A stretch of DNA of 64,000 nucleotides. Origin: Planomicrobium sp. CPCC 101110. GTDB lineage: Bacteria; Bacillota; Bacilli; Bacillales_A; Planococcaceae. The notes under the pieces were generated by a model, which was given only the letters and a program-made list of their open reading frames with translations, did no database searches and was not told the origin of the DNA. A program made the translations under genes and the position numbers. The stretch covers positions 279,323-343,322 of the forward strand of contig NZ_VOHD01000009.1 of assembly GCF_007859395.1 (NCBI RefSeq), given 5' to 3'. This document shows, piece after piece, positions 44,693 through 54,007 of this stretch. Position 1 is the first letter of the stretch. The number at the start of each line of letters is the position of its first letter.

Positions 44693-45784
44693 TCATCCTA
44701 CCCAGACCGTTACACGGTTTCTCCCCATTTTCTTGGATTGGTAGAGCGCTTGGTCTGCTTCTTCGATGATTTGTTCCAGCGTTTTACCGCTTCCTGAGAA
44801 ACTGACACCCAGTGAAATGGTCAAATCCCCTTCCGGCTGCTGTTCTTCGCCTTCAAATCGATAGTCTTGGACGTTTTTACGAAATCGCTCCGCAGCCGCT
44901 TTTACATTCTCCTCATCTGAAGCTCCCGAATAACAGAGAATGAATTCTTCGCCTCCGTACCTGGCAATAACATCATTTTTTCCGGCGGCCTCTTTCAACA
45001 GCTGGCCCAATGTCCTTAATACCGCATCCCCTTTTTGATGCCCATGGGTATCGTTGTATGTTTTAAAATAATCCACATCAAACATCACAATGGAAACCGG
45101 CTCATCTTTCATCAAAAGCTTTTGCACCCTGTTCTTGAAAAACCGGATATTCGGCAAATGAGTCATCGGATCTTGATTGGATAGGAATTCCAGTTCTTTC
45201 CTCAACAACAGCTTACGGTTTTCTTCATTCAGCATCAACGCCATTGACAATGCGGCAATCGCCGCAAAGATGAACATTACAGCAGCGATAAATGGAGTGA
45301 TTGGTGTACTCAGCAAGAAAGCCACGGTTTTGATCATTTCAAACAAAATAAAACCTGCCATCATACGCTTCAGATTGATGAGCACAAGCAATGGATTGGC
45401 CGGTTTTTTGACGTGGAACAAAGCGCCGATGATAACCGGAAGGATAATCGATTGAAGGGTTCCTTCCAATACCGTCGGCCCACCCAAGTAAATGCGGTAA
45501 ATCGCCGGAAGGATACTTGAGAGAATCCCAACTTTCCACCCGCCTATATAGGAAATGAAAAACAGCGGGACTTCCCGCAAATCAATCCGCATGCCCTCAT
45601 GAAAAAAAGGATGGTACATGACGGAGAACGTTAAAAAATTTATAAAAAGCGCATAGCCCACAAACAATATAGCGGGGTTCTTCTTATCAAGCGAAAGTGA
45701 TTCTTTGACCCTTAAAGCCATATACATCAAGGCAATAATAAGCGCCATGTTCTCCAGAAAGAAAAAAAGTAATTTATCATCCAT
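44693..45784 (-). CDS. Membrane GGDEF diguanylate cyclase
   Basis: A 363-residue protein. The N-terminal 190 residues form a 5TM-5TMR_LYT sensor (RIDLREVPLFFISYIGGW and YRIYLGGPTVLEG), followed by a GGDEF domain (MTHLPNIRFFKNRV... VMFDVDYFKTYNDTHGH ... IARYGGEEFIL). The GGEEF catalytic loop is intact; the inhibitory RxxD site upstream reads GKND, so the arginine is missing. It should make c-di-GMP at the membrane. Confidence 0.9.
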   Translation of the reverse strand: MDDKLLFFFLENMALIIALMYMALRVKESLSLDKKNPAILFVGYALFINFLTFSVMYHPFFHEGMRIDLREVPLFFISYIGGWKVGILSSILPAIYRIYLGGPTVLEGTLQSIILPVIIGALFHVKKPANPLLVLINLKRMMAGFILFEMIKTVAFLLSTPITPFIAAVMFIFAAIAALSMALMLNEENRKLLLRKELEFLSNQDPMTHLPNIRFFKNRVQKLLMKDEPVSIVMFDVDYFKTYNDTHGHQKGDAVLRTLGQLLKEAAGKNDVIARYGGEEFILCYSGASDEENVKAAAERFRKNVQDYRFEGEEQQPEGDLTISLGVSFSGSGKTLEQIIEEADQALYQSKKMGRNRVTVWVG

Positions 45785-45922
45785 TGATCAACAATCCCCT
45801 TCAACCCGTTCAAACGCTTGCCAAAGAGTAGGATCTAGATGGCATGCTAATATGTAATTATTGGATAAATATGTTTTTTTGTCAATGCGCAAAACAGAAA
45901 GCTTCCTTTAACTTTCGGCAGA

Positions 45923-46615
45923 CTATAGAATGTCATTTTTCAGCGCCTCAAAAGGCGGTTGATGATCAACCCAATCGACCACTTCAAGCAAGTTTCCAAC
46001 CACTCCATCCGCATCTGGCGCATTCCATTGCGGATCTTTTTTCCAAAGGCCTTTCATTCCGATGCTGCGGGCTGCTTTCACGTCATTGTCGGGATGATCG
46101 CCGATGAAAACACTTTCGGAAGGAGCAGCCTGAAGACGATCCAAAGCGCGATAGAACAACCTAACGTCAGGCTTTTTCATGTTTTCCCATTGGGATATCA
46201 AAATCGCATCAAAATAAGGATCAATTTTCAACGCTTTAATATTATTCATCTGAAACTGCCCTTTGCCGTTTGAGATGATTCCCATAGGGATCGACCGCTT
46301 TTTCAATTCGTCCAGCATATCATGCATTCCCGGGAACGGTATGCAATGGTTTTGGAATTTTGTGACGTAATCCTGCAGCAGCGCTTCTTGGCTGATGCCC
46401 CGGATGCGGTGTTCAGCGATAAGCTGCTGGTACACCTTGTCTTTCCAAACATAGCCGTGTTTATCCAGTTCTATAAACCGGGAAATATACCGCTCTTTCG
46501 GGATGTGGCCAATCCACTTTTCAAGCCGCTCGTACTGCCCGTCGATAAAAGACCGAAGAGAAGCATCCCGGTCCAGCAACGTGCCATCCAAATCAAACAA
46601 CACCGCTTTGATCAA
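45923..46615 (-). CDS. HAD family hydrolase
   Basis: A 230-residue haloacid dehalogenase-fold phosphatase. Motif I is VLFDLDGTLLDRD, motif II ISNGKG near 122, motif III K168 region ENMKKPDVRLFY, and motif IV FIGDHPDNDVKAARS. It resembles YfnB-like pyrimidine nucleotidases in layout. Starts 12 bases after the histidine phosphatase gene, in the same direction. Confidence 0.88.
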   Translation of the reverse strand: MIKAVLFDLDGTLLDRDASLRSFIDGQYERLEKWIGHIPKERYISRFIELDKHGYVWKDKVYQQLIAEHRIRGISQEALLQDYVTKFQNHCIPFPGMHDMLDELKKRSIPMGIISNGKGQFQMNNIKALKIDPYFDAILISQWENMKKPDVRLFYRALDRLQAAPSESVFIGDHPDNDVKAARSIGMKGLWKKDPQWNAPDADGVVGNLLEVVDWVDHQPPFEALKNDIL

Positions 46616-46627
46616 TTCCTTTTCCCC

Positions 46628-47176
46628 CTACCTAAAACTTCCTAAGCGCGTCACCCCGGTCAGCTCCGTGCCTTCAAAAGACAATTTATAAATGTCCGGC
46701 ATCGCAAGCTGCTGCCAAAACTGAAAATCGTATGCAGGATCGAAATGGTTCATGATCAACACCATTATATTGCCGTGCGTGCCTATAGCGATATTTTTCC
46801 CGGCATAAGTATGCAAAAGCTCCACCGTCTTCTTCACGCCGCGCGCCTTTGCTTCCGCATTCGACTCCCCGCCGTCCCAGGCAAACCCTTCGTCTTGCCA
46901 TACTTTTTGGATAGCCGAAGCAAAATCCGCAAGCGGGCCATCACTCAAAGTCCGTTCGCGAAACTCCTCCACCAGCTCGATGTCATTGCCAACCCCTTCT
47001 ACCGTCTGAACCGCCCGCTTGTAAGGGCTCGAAATAACATGGTCGATAGATTCCCGCCCCAAAAGTTCTGTAACAGTACAAGCATCCTGGAGGCCTTTTT
47101 CCGATAGCGGGCGCGACCACTCATCCGGCGTGTATACCGAATGGGCGTGACGCACAAAATACAGGTTTGTTGTCAT
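46628..47176 (-). CDS. Histidine phosphatase family protein
   Basis: A 182-residue phosphoglycerate mutase-like phosphatase. Catalytic motif FVRHAHSVYTPDEWSRPLSEKGL near 6 (RHA in place of RHG) and the second His in IAIGTHGNIMVLI near 131. Such proteins dephosphorylate sugar phosphates or nucleotides. It overlaps the upstream NAT-like gene by 4 bases, and the HAD gene follows 12 bases later, so the three are probably one operon. Confidence 0.86.
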   Translation of the reverse strand: MTTNLYFVRHAHSVYTPDEWSRPLSEKGLQDACTVTELLGRESIDHVISSPYKRAVQTVEGVGNDIELVEEFRERTLSDGPLADFASAIQKVWQDEGFAWDGGESNAEAKARGVKKTVELLHTYAGKNIAIGTHGNIMVLIMNHFDPAYDFQFWQQLAMPDIYKLSFEGTELTGVTRLGSFR

Positions 47177-47958
47177 GCGTTCCCACTCTTTTCTTGAATC
47201 TTGTCCATCTTTTCATAAATCCTTAAAGTTTCAGTTAAAAACACTTTATCTGCGCCTGTCCTCTTGTGGATCCGCTCCGCCCATTCCTCGGTTGTCGACA
47301 GCGGTGCTTCGGAAAACAGCCCTTCGCTTGTGCTCAGGAAACTTTTCCAATCATCAAATTCCCAATGGGCAATTTCATCTTTATACGGAATGCGCTTTTC
47401 AAACAGCGGCTTTGGATAGACATGATTTTGCGAAAACTCTGCCGCCGCCATAAAGAAATCCAATGCAATCGGATCTGTTTCATAGCTTTGTTTTGATTGT
47501 TTGCCGTTTGGCCGATGATAGATGATTTCCACTTCCTTTTCTTTAGGCAGCACTTGCACTTCCGCCGCCGGAAAAAAGCCGGAAAGCCGTTCTTTCGTGA
47601 ACGCTTTGCTGTTGCCGTCGATCAGGATCGGCTGAAGCCATAAATCGCCAAGATCGCATAAATAGCGATTGCCAGAAGAGTCTTCAGCCACAAGTCCTAC
47701 ATGGGCATCCTCCGTATTCAAATGGCTGCCGACGGGATAGGCCTTGATGCCGGCTTGCGCGAATTCATCCATTAGCCAAATGGCCAAGTCGAAGCAATTG
47801 CCGGATATCCCATAACGCTCCCGATGAGCTTTCATCAATGCAACCGTCCGCTGCCTTTTCCCTTCCGCCTTCGAATAAAACCAAGCTTTTGTAAAAGTTT
47901 CCATCGGAAATTCATCAAACTTTCTCCATACTGCAAGAATCTCTTCAGGCGCTTTCAT
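47173..47958 (-). CDS. Arylamine N-acetyltransferase-like (Cys-His-Asp) protein
   Basis: A 261-residue soluble protein. GISGNCFDLAIWLMDEFAQAGI near residue 55 and DAHVGLVAEDSSGNRYLCDLGD near 85-105 place Cys, His and Asp in the order and spacing of the NAT/transglutaminase papain-like triad, and PILID follows as in NATs. No acyl acceptor can be predicted. The ATG at 47958 has GGGAAGGTG before it; the frame extends 39 codons further without a site. It overlaps the next gene by 4 bases. Confidence 0.65.
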   Translation of the reverse strand: MKAPEEILAVWRKFDEFPMETFTKAWFYSKAEGKRQRTVALMKAHRERYGISGNCFDLAIWLMDEFAQAGIKAYPVGSHLNTEDAHVGLVAEDSSGNRYLCDLGDLWLQPILIDGNSKAFTKERLSGFFPAAEVQVLPKEKEVEIIYHRPNGKQSKQSYETDPIALDFFMAAAEFSQNHVYPKPLFEKRIPYKDEIAHWEFDDWKSFLSTSEGLFSEAPLSTTEEWAERIHKRTGADKVFLTETLRIYEKMDKIQEKSGNA

Positions 47959-48138
47959 CGCAGTCACCTTCCCTAAAAGTATCTTGTTATATCTTCGGGT
48001 TTCGGGCAGTGAATCCCTTTTAACGTTCATATAAAAAGAAAGGCAGCAAAGAACATTTTTCTGCCAGGCTCGCATATTCTGTTCACACCACTCCCTTCAC
48101 TGAAATCCTTCAAAAAAAGAGAAAGAATGAAATTGGTT

Positions 48139-48699
48139 TCAAGAATTTCTTCTCTTCAACAAAATAAGCGCTGCACTTACGCCTAATGCCAGCAGTATAA
48201 TTATCCCCATTAAGATTGTTTGCCCATTTTTGGAGCTGGTCAAGTCGACTTGTTCAGTCGGCGCAGCTCCGTTTCCAAGTACCGCCAAATCTTCCTGAGC
48301 CATTGCCAGTTCATTTGTACGGCTGCAAATCAGCGATTCAAATTCATGGGAACCGCCATACAGGGAAGGCTCGCGCGCATAAACCAAATAAGCTGTACCT
48401 GTCTGGAAATCAGAACCACAATCTCCATCGCCGCTCCCGGTCACAATCATAACTTGAGACTGTTCCACACCTTTCCATGTTTCTTCCACTTCAAAAAAGA
48501 CCGATGTAGAAGGCGCCCCAAAGAATGGGGTTGCTTCCCGCACGTCCAATACAGTTCCAGTGAATACTGCTTTTGAACGCGCCACTTCCTGCTCAACCCC
48601 AGGCGGCGATGTGCAAGAGCAAGCTCCTGTTGCTGAGGGAAAAGAAAAAACTCCTGCAAAAACGAGGGTGATCAAAGCAAAGAAACATGTCTTTTTCAT
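48139..48699 (-). CDS. Exported NTR/TIMP-like domain protein, membrane anchored
   Basis: A 186-residue protein with a signal peptide (KKTCFFALITLVFAGVFSFP) and a mature N-terminus ACSCTSPPG, the CxC start of netrin/TIMP-like OB-fold domains, followed by VFTGTVLDVREATPFF and VFFEVEETWKGVEQSQVMIVTGSGDGDCG and a Cys near the domain end. A C-terminal helix (TILMGIIILLALGVSAALILL) plus RR tail anchors it. The eukaryotic relatives inhibit metalloproteases, but the bacterial role is unknown. ATG behind AAGGGGG. Confidence 0.78.
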   Translation of the reverse strand: MKKTCFFALITLVFAGVFSFPSATGACSCTSPPGVEQEVARSKAVFTGTVLDVREATPFFGAPSTSVFFEVEETWKGVEQSQVMIVTGSGDGDCGSDFQTGTAYLVYAREPSLYGGSHEFESLICSRTNELAMAQEDLAVLGNGAAPTEQVDLTSSKNGQTILMGIIILLALGVSAALILLKRRNS

Positions 48700-48966
48700 T
48701 TTCTTCCCCCTTATCTTTTGAACAGATGCAGTGCACATGCTTTACTTTTTATTCGTACATAACCTTGTTCAGGTTGCCGCCAGTGTGTGTAAAATCATAA
48801 GGTTTTGGTCTTTATGATTATCCTTTGTCCGTTTATATCCATCTTGGAAAGATTGCCGGTAAACTTTCATGCAATCCTTCTTTTTCGCAAAACTCCACTT
48901 CTATTCTACCAAATATTTCAAGAATATTTAAACTGCCTCCTTTAAAATTTTAGGAATAGGAAAACG
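48700..48966. other. Intergenic region
   Basis: About 267 bases of AT-rich sequence between two minus-strand genes. I recognise no coding or RNA element beyond the terminator that follows. Confidence 0.4.
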
Positions 48967-48997
48967 AAAAAGCTGACCTGTATAAAAGCCAGCTTTA
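48967..48997 (-). terminator. Intrinsic terminator of the SRPBCC gene
   Basis: Minus-strand AAAGCTGGCTTTTATACAGG-type stem closing with CAGCTTTTT. Confidence 0.75.
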
Positions 48998-49007
48998 GCA
49001 AATCCAT

Positions 49008-49490
49008 TTACTTGTCGTTTTCAACCAGCTGTTTCAATTTTTCAAACATCAATGCCCAGCCTTGTTCTGTTTGGGCGCCATATTCCTCTAACGCTTTGTT
49101 TACGTCTTCATCGGTCCAGCCTTCTTCATGCGGTATTACAATTTCTTGGGTGAACAGCATCTCCGCCGCTTCCCTTACCTCGGAAATTGTAACCCGGACA
49201 ATATCCGTAGCTTCGTTGAATTGCGGCATCTCAAATGTGAAGACCAATTTATGCGGCCGCCGCACTTCCTGGTACTCACCGGCAGCCCGGTACTCAACTC
49301 CATTTCGATGGTCGACGATTTCCCAAACGCCGCCTATCCGCGGATCATTGTTTACAGTTTTGTTTGTTGATTCAGAAGTAAACAGCCACTTTTTCATTAA
49401 TTCCGGTTTCACCCACGCTTCAAAAACCCGTTCCGGCCTTGCTTCGAAACGCCGCGCCATGGAAATCATAACGGTGGAAGTAACATTCAT
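49008..49490 (-). CDS. SRPBCC / AHSA1 domain protein
   Basis: A 160-residue START-like protein of the Aha1 C-terminal group: SMARRFEARPERVFEAWVKPELMKKWLF at 11-38, RIGGVWEIVDHRNG, and WTDEDVNKALEEYG at the end. Bacterial members are hydrophobic-ligand binding or stress proteins of unknown role. The ATG at 49490 is used since AGAGGGATGAGG precedes it; the ATG at 49499 lies inside that site. Confidence 0.83.
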   Translation of the reverse strand: MNVTSTVMISMARRFEARPERVFEAWVKPELMKKWLFTSESTNKTVNNDPRIGGVWEIVDHRNGVEYRAAGEYQEVRRPHKLVFTFEMPQFNEATDIVRVTISEVREAAEMLFTQEIVIPHEEGWTDEDVNKALEEYGAQTEQGWALMFEKLKQLVENDK

Positions 49491-49603
49491 CAGCCTCATC
49501 CCTCTTTCTTTTTATTGATAAAAGAAATCACTTAACACCATAGAAAATGATGCATTTCATAAAGTATAATTTCTAAAAGAACAGATCATAGGGAGCACTT
49601 TAG

Positions 49604-50152
49604 ATGAAAATTGATGACCAGCATTTCAATGTTAACGGAATAGCTTATACCATCAGGCCAGCCGCACCTGAAGACGCGCAAAGCCTGTCGGCTCTTCGCC
49701 TGCAGATTGATGGAGAAACCGAAAACCTCGACAGGGAACCAGACGAAGCGTTCATTGATCCGTCCGGTTTCGAGCAATTGATCCAAGCGGATACCGAAAA
49801 TTGCAAGAACCTCTTTTTAGTCGCCGTGGCTAGAGATAAGATCGTCGGCTTTTCCAGATGCGAAGGAAATTCGCTACAGCGTTTCGCCCACAAAGCAGAA
49901 TTTGGTGTCTGCGTCCTGAAAGACTTCTGGGGTTGCGGCATCGGCAAAAACCTTTTAATGGCGTCGATTGCCTGGGCCGATGCAAACGGCATAAAAAAGC
50001 TGGCATTAGCCGTTCTCGAAACGAACAAATCCGCTATAAACCTATACAAAAAGCTCGGCTTTCAAACGGAAGGCATTTTAAAAAATGACAAACGCCTTTC
50101 TAGCGGCAACTTCTTCAATACCGTTTTGATGGGGAGATGGAACGAACAATAA
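49604..50152 (+). CDS. GNAT family N-acetyltransferase
   Basis: A 182-residue acetyltransferase. Motif A is FGVCVLKDFWGCGIGKNLLMASI with the GxGxG/A loop reading GCGIGKN, and motif B NKSAINLYKKLGFQTEGILKND, both typical of RimJ/RimL-like enzymes. A GGGAG site precedes the ATG. Substrate unknown; single gene. Confidence 0.88.
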   Translation: MKIDDQHFNVNGIAYTIRPAAPEDAQSLSALRLQIDGETENLDREPDEAFIDPSGFEQLIQADTENCKNLFLVAVARDKIVGFSRCEGNSLQRFAHKAEFGVCVLKDFWGCGIGKNLLMASIAWADANGIKKLALAVLETNKSAINLYKKLGFQTEGILKNDKRLSSGNFFNTVLMGRWNEQ

Positions 50153-50309
50153 ATTCCTTGGCATTTTACTATACCCTTACCCTTTTTCAATCTGAAACAC
50201 ACCGTAAAAAATCCGTTAGGAAAACAGAAATGATATACAATGATAAAAGACTGGATTTCTAGAAGCCCAGTCTTTTGCTTTTCCGCTATTCTCTTTAAAG
50301 CGATCTTCT

Positions 50310-50642
50310 TTAATAACACCTGCAAGCGTTTACTTTTTCCCTTTTGCTTCTCCAGCGGAAATCTTCCTCCACCGTTAAGTAAAAAGCTTCTTGCCTTGTG
50401 CTTATTTTCCGCTGTACACATTTTTCAGCCATGTCCCGAATGGCATCAAACCGAAGTCCGCAAGCTCGCTGCAGGACATAATAAAGGATGATTTTAATAA
50501 TTTCATCGGTCAGCTTTTTCTCTCTCAGTTCTTCAATTAGCTCGAAATCAATATCTCTTATCGCAAAGCCTTTGTTTTTCTCTATCAGCAATGTCTCAGG
50601 TGTAAAAGAAGATAGGTATTCCATAATTTCCTTATCCGTCAT
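50310..50642 (-). CDS. Small DnaD/DnaB-2-like helical domain protein
   Basis: A 110-residue protein, all helical: EIMEYLSSFTPETLLIEKNKG, DFELIEELREKKLTDEIIKI and ILYYVLQRACGLRF resemble the DnaD/DnaB_2 C-terminal domain used in replication initiation and membrane attachment, ending EKCVQRKISTRQEAF. A basic tail follows. It lacks the usual partner domain, so a direct replication role is not implied. ATG behind GGAGGGGAT. Confidence 0.6.
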   Translation of the reverse strand: MTDKEIMEYLSSFTPETLLIEKNKGFAIRDIDFELIEELREKKLTDEIIKIILYYVLQRACGLRFDAIRDMAEKCVQRKISTRQEAFYLTVEEDFRWRSKREKVNACRCY

Positions 50643-50826
50643 TTTTATCCCCTCCACGTTTTGCAGCAACAGCTTGCTTCATTTCCAATTGCTTTAACCC
50701 TGCAATTTTTCCCACAACTGTATTATACATAATTCTAGTCTTTATACCTAACATTATTTTATTGATAGTTCTTTTAATACTATAAGTTATACAGAAAAAT
50801 CCTTGCAAAAGACCTCTTTTAACAAT
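50643..50826. other. Intergenic region
   Basis: AT-rich, no element recognised, between the DnaD-like gene and the terminator of the DUF4256 gene. Confidence 0.35.
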
Positions 50827-50860
50827 TTAAAAAGGCTGCACCCGAAATAGGGTTAGCCTT
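50827..50860 (-). terminator. Intrinsic terminator of the DUF4256 gene
   Basis: Minus-strand AAGGCTAACCC/GGGTGCAGCCTT stem followed by T5, 84 bases past the stop codon. Confidence 0.65.
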
Positions 50861-50943
50861 GAAATGATGCATTATAAAAGTAAGCAGAAAGTTGGATTCA
50901 ACCGCGGACTGGCTGCCCGAATTATAAGCAAAGGACCAAATAT

Positions 50944-51513
50944 TCATACTCTTAGTGAACCGCGGAATCCTCTAGAGGCATAGTAGGAGTCCGCACCGTT
51001 ATGGTACAAGAACACATGCCCATAGCGGCAATCGCAAAAAAGGGCACCGCCGCGCTCTCTAATGTCAGCAGGTGTCTGGATCCAGCTCGATGTTTTCAAA
51101 TCGAAACTTCCAAGTTCCTGCAGTGCTCGATATTGCTCTTCTGTTAACAGCTCAATACCCATTTCAGCTGCCATATCGATAGCACTGTTTTCAGGTTGGT
51201 GTTTTTTTCGGGATTCCAGCGCCTCCCGGTCATAGCAAACACTTCTGCGCACTTTTGGGCTTTCCGCTGAACAATCAAAGAAAATATATTCATCTTGTTT
51301 TTTATCATAATCCACGACATCCGGTTCGCCGCCTGTTTTTTCCATCTCATAGAGCGACCAGAGCTTTTCTGCATTTGGCTCCAGCTTTTCTTGGACATTT
51401 TCCCAGAGAAAGCCTTGGTGGCGATTCATATTAGCTTCGAAGCGGGCTTTTAATACGCCGATTATTTCTTCAACTTGTTCTTGCCGCAACTTCTTTTCAT
51501 TTTCCTTTGCCAT
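50944..51513 (-). CDS. DUF4256 family protein
   Basis: A 189-residue soluble protein with the DUF4256 series: LKARFEANMNRHQGFLWENV, YDKKQDEYIFFDCSAESPKVRR, GIELLTEEQYRALQELGSFD and RGGALFCDCRYGHVFLYHNG, ending in SYYASRGFRGSLRV. No reaction is known. The ATG at 51513 lies 7 bases after GGGAGG; an upstream in-frame ATG is too close to that site. Confidence 0.83.
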   Translation of the reverse strand: MAKENEKKLRQEQVEEIIGVLKARFEANMNRHQGFLWENVQEKLEPNAEKLWSLYEMEKTGGEPDVVDYDKKQDEYIFFDCSAESPKVRRSVCYDREALESRKKHQPENSAIDMAAEMGIELLTEEQYRALQELGSFDLKTSSWIQTPADIRERGGALFCDCRYGHVFLYHNGADSYYASRGFRGSLRV

Positions 51514-51685
51514 ATTCATCCCTCCCGGTTTTGGTTGATCACGTGTATACTAGCCGCTCAATCTAACTGTCGAATTCAATTTATAATACATTGGATGAAC
51601 AAGTAAACTCTTGTAAAGCCGTCTTTCCGCTTTATAGTTTAACAATAGCGCAATGCTTTGCAATTATGAATGCGGCAAAGTCTGC

Positions 51686-51743
51686 AAAAAAAAAAAAGAA
51701 ACAGCGTTCATCCATTGCCGGACAAATGCTGTTTCTTTTTTAT
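51686..51743 (-). terminator. Intrinsic terminator of glmS
   Basis: Minus-strand AAAGAAACAGC/GCTGTTTC stem with an internal loop, followed by a long T run. Confidence 0.85.
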
Positions 51744-51764
51744 ATGGTATTTTTTGAACAGAAA

Positions 51765-53567
51765 TTACTCAACTGTAACTGATTTAGCCAAGTTGCGCGG
51801 CTTGTCCACGTCGCAATCGCGGTGAAGCGCCGCGAAGTAGCTGATCAATTGCAACGGGATAACCGCTACTAGTGGAGACAGCAATTCATGGACTTTTGGA
51901 AGCACCAGGCTGTCGCCAGCTTCTTGCAACCCTTCCATGGAAATGATGCAAGGGTTGGCGCCGCGTGCAGCCACTTCTTTGACGTTTCCGCGGATGTTCA
52001 AGTTGACCGCTTCTTGAGTAGCAAGCGCTATAACCGGAGTGCCTTCTTCGATCAATGCGATTGTTCCGTGCTTCAGCTCGCCGCCGGCGAAGCCTTCAGC
52101 TTGGATATACGAAATCTCTTTCAATTTCAATGCGCCTTCCAAGCCGACGAAGTAATCCATTACACGGCCGATAAAGAAGCAGTTGCGTGTTGTTGATAGG
52201 AATTCGCGCGCGATTTGTTCCATTTCTTCCTTAGCGTCGATTTGCGCTTGGATTGCATTCGCGACAATACCCAATTCTTGCACAAGGTTGAAGCCAAGGT
52301 CGATTCCCCGCGCTTCTGCTGTAACAGCAGCCAAGATTGACAATACAGCCAATTGCGCTGTATAAGCTTTTGTAGAAGCTACAGCTATCTCAGGTCCTGC
52401 ATAAAGCAATAATGTGTGGTCCGCTTCACGGGAAAGCGTAGAACCTGCAACGTTCGTGATTGTAAGGGAAGTGTGGCCAAGTTCTTTGATTTTCACCAAT
52501 ACCTGGCGGCTATCCGCCGTTTCGCCTGACTGTGAAATGAAGATGAACAATGGCTTTTCAGACAGAAGCGGCATGTTATAGCCAAATTCGCTTGAAACGT
52601 GCACTTCTACCGGAATTCCAGCCATTTTCTCCAAGTACTCTTTACCGATCAATCCAGCATGGTAGCTAGTGCCCGCCGCGATAATGTGGATGCGGTCCGC
52701 TTCTTGCATTGCATCCAAAATATCCGGTTGGATGAACAGTTTATCATTTTCATCCTGATAAGCTTGAACGATTTTGCGGACAACTGCCGGCTGCTCGTCA
52801 ATTTCCTTCAACATATAATGCGGGTATGTGCCTTTTTCAATATCGCTCATATCGATTTCAGCTGTGAATGGCTGGCGGCTGATGCTTTCGCCGTCTAGCG
52901 TCAAGATTTCAACGCCTTCTTTGCGGACGATAACAATCTCTTTGTCCATCAATTCAAGGAATTTGTCTGTCACTTGCAGCATTGCCATCGCATCGGATGC
53001 AACAACGTTGAATCCTTCGCCAAGGCCGACTAGAAGCGGGCTTTTGTTTTTCGCAACAAAGATTGTTTCTTCTTCTTCTGCGTCCAGCAAAGCAATCGCA
53101 TAAGAACCTTTTAGCAAACCAAGGGTTTTGCTGAATGCTTCTTCTGTTGTCATGCCTTCTTCAACAAATTTCCCGATCAACTGTACAACGATCTCTGTAT
53201 CCGTATCAGATTCCATTTCCACGTCAGCCAGATAATCGCGCTGCAGGTGGTGGTAGTTCTCAATAACACCGTTATGGACCAAAGTGAACCGGTCATCTTT
53301 GTTTTGATGCGGGTGAGCATTCACGCGGTTCGGTTTACCGTGTGTCGCCCAACGTGTATGGCCGATCCCAGTTGTTCCAACTACGTCTCCTTCAACCACT
53401 GCGCGCAAATCTGCAATGCGCCCTTTTTCTTTAAAAACGGTAATGCCGCTGCCATTGCGGACAGCAATTCCCGCTGAGTCGTACCCGCGGTATTCTAATT
53501 TTTCAAGACCTTTCAGTAAGATCTCCTTTGAATCATTTTCTCCAATGTACCCGACAATTCCACACAT
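51765..53567 (-). CDS. glmS: Glutamine-fructose-6-phosphate aminotransferase
   Basis: A 600-residue enzyme making glucosamine-6-phosphate, the first committed step to UDP-GlcNAc and cell wall. It begins [12 protein letters not shown], with the N-terminal Cys as the glutaminase nucleophile; the GATase II domain runs to about 240 and two SIS sugar domains follow (for example [12 protein letters not shown] and [14 protein letters not shown], then [18 protein letters not shown]), ending LAKSVTVE. Its leader holds a glmS ribozyme. Confidence 0.97.
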   Translation of the reverse strand: MCGIVGYIGENDSKEILLKGLEKLEYRGYDSAGIAVRNGSGITVFKEKGRIADLRAVVEGDVVGTTGIGHTRWATHGKPNRVNAHPHQNKDDRFTLVHNGVIENYHHLQRDYLADVEMESDTDTEIVVQLIGKFVEEGMTTEEAFSKTLGLLKGSYAIALLDAEEEETIFVAKNKSPLLVGLGEGFNVVASDAMAMLQVTDKFLELMDKEIVIVRKEGVEILTLDGESISRQPFTAEIDMSDIEKGTYPHYMLKEIDEQPAVVRKIVQAYQDENDKLFIQPDILDAMQEADRIHIIAAGTSYHAGLIGKEYLEKMAGIPVEVHVSSEFGYNMPLLSEKPLFIFISQSGETADSRQVLVKIKELGHTSLTITNVAGSTLSREADHTLLLYAGPEIAVASTKAYTAQLAVLSILAAVTAEARGIDLGFNLVQELGIVANAIQAQIDAKEEMEQIAREFLSTTRNCFFIGRVMDYFVGLEGALKLKEISYIQAEGFAGGELKHGTIALIEEGTPVIALATQEAVNLNIRGNVKEVAARGANPCIISMEGLQEAGDSLVLPKVHELLSPLVAVIPLQLISYFAALHRDCDVDKPRNLAKSVTVE

Positions 53568-53639
53568 AATCTAATTCCTCCGTTTTCTAAAAGTCCAATC
53601 CAAATGAGCGTTTGCGAAGATGCGCAAACACTTCTGATG

Positions 53640-53799
53640 AGCCCATCCATCCGTTTGTCCAGCTGATCGCTCAACTGTTTTAAAGATGGATATAACGACC
53701 GGGCTTCACGGCCGGGAGGTATCCGCCGAAATCTCGATACTCCTCCTCCTCGTCTACTAGGGACTGATTTGTCCATCCGATTTCCCTAGTACTGGCGCT
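53640..53799 (-). ncRNA. glmS ribozyme
   Basis: Minus-strand leader reads AAGCGCCAG (cleavage before G at 53798), a variable P1 stem (CTAGGGA/TCCCTAG), then the invariant core GACGAGGAGGAGG, TATCGAGATTTCGGCGGAT and CCTCCCGGCC, followed by a P4 hairpin near AACAGTTGAGCGATCAGCTGG. Glucosamine-6-phosphate acts as cofactor for self-cleavage, destabilising the glmS mRNA. Confidence 0.95.
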
Positions 53800-53862
53800 T
53801 CAACTGTTTTCCTCGTACGCATTTCTATCCCCCTTTTTTAGCGACCTTAAACAGGTAATGCC

Positions 53863-53891
53863 ATCATACCTTTTTAATACAATTTCGTCAA
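53863..53891 (-). promoter_or_regulatory. Sigma-A promoter of glmS
   Basis: Minus-strand TTGACG (53891-53886), 17-base spacer, TATGAT (53868-53863), about 60 bases upstream of the ribozyme cleavage site. Confidence 0.75.
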
Positions 53892-53964
53892 TAGAATCAA
53901 ATAATTATTTAGGTATATTATCTTAAATTTACTAATCACCCTAGTTAATTGGACCCGTTGGAAT

Positions 53965-53996
53965 AAAATAGGCCGGAAGCTAAAAGCTTCCAACCT
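53965..53996 (-). terminator. Intrinsic terminator of glmM
   Basis: Minus-strand AGGTTGGAAGC/GCTTCCGGCCT stem then TATTTT, just past the glmM stop. Confidence 0.8.
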
Positions 53997-54007
53997 AACG
54001 TATTGAC

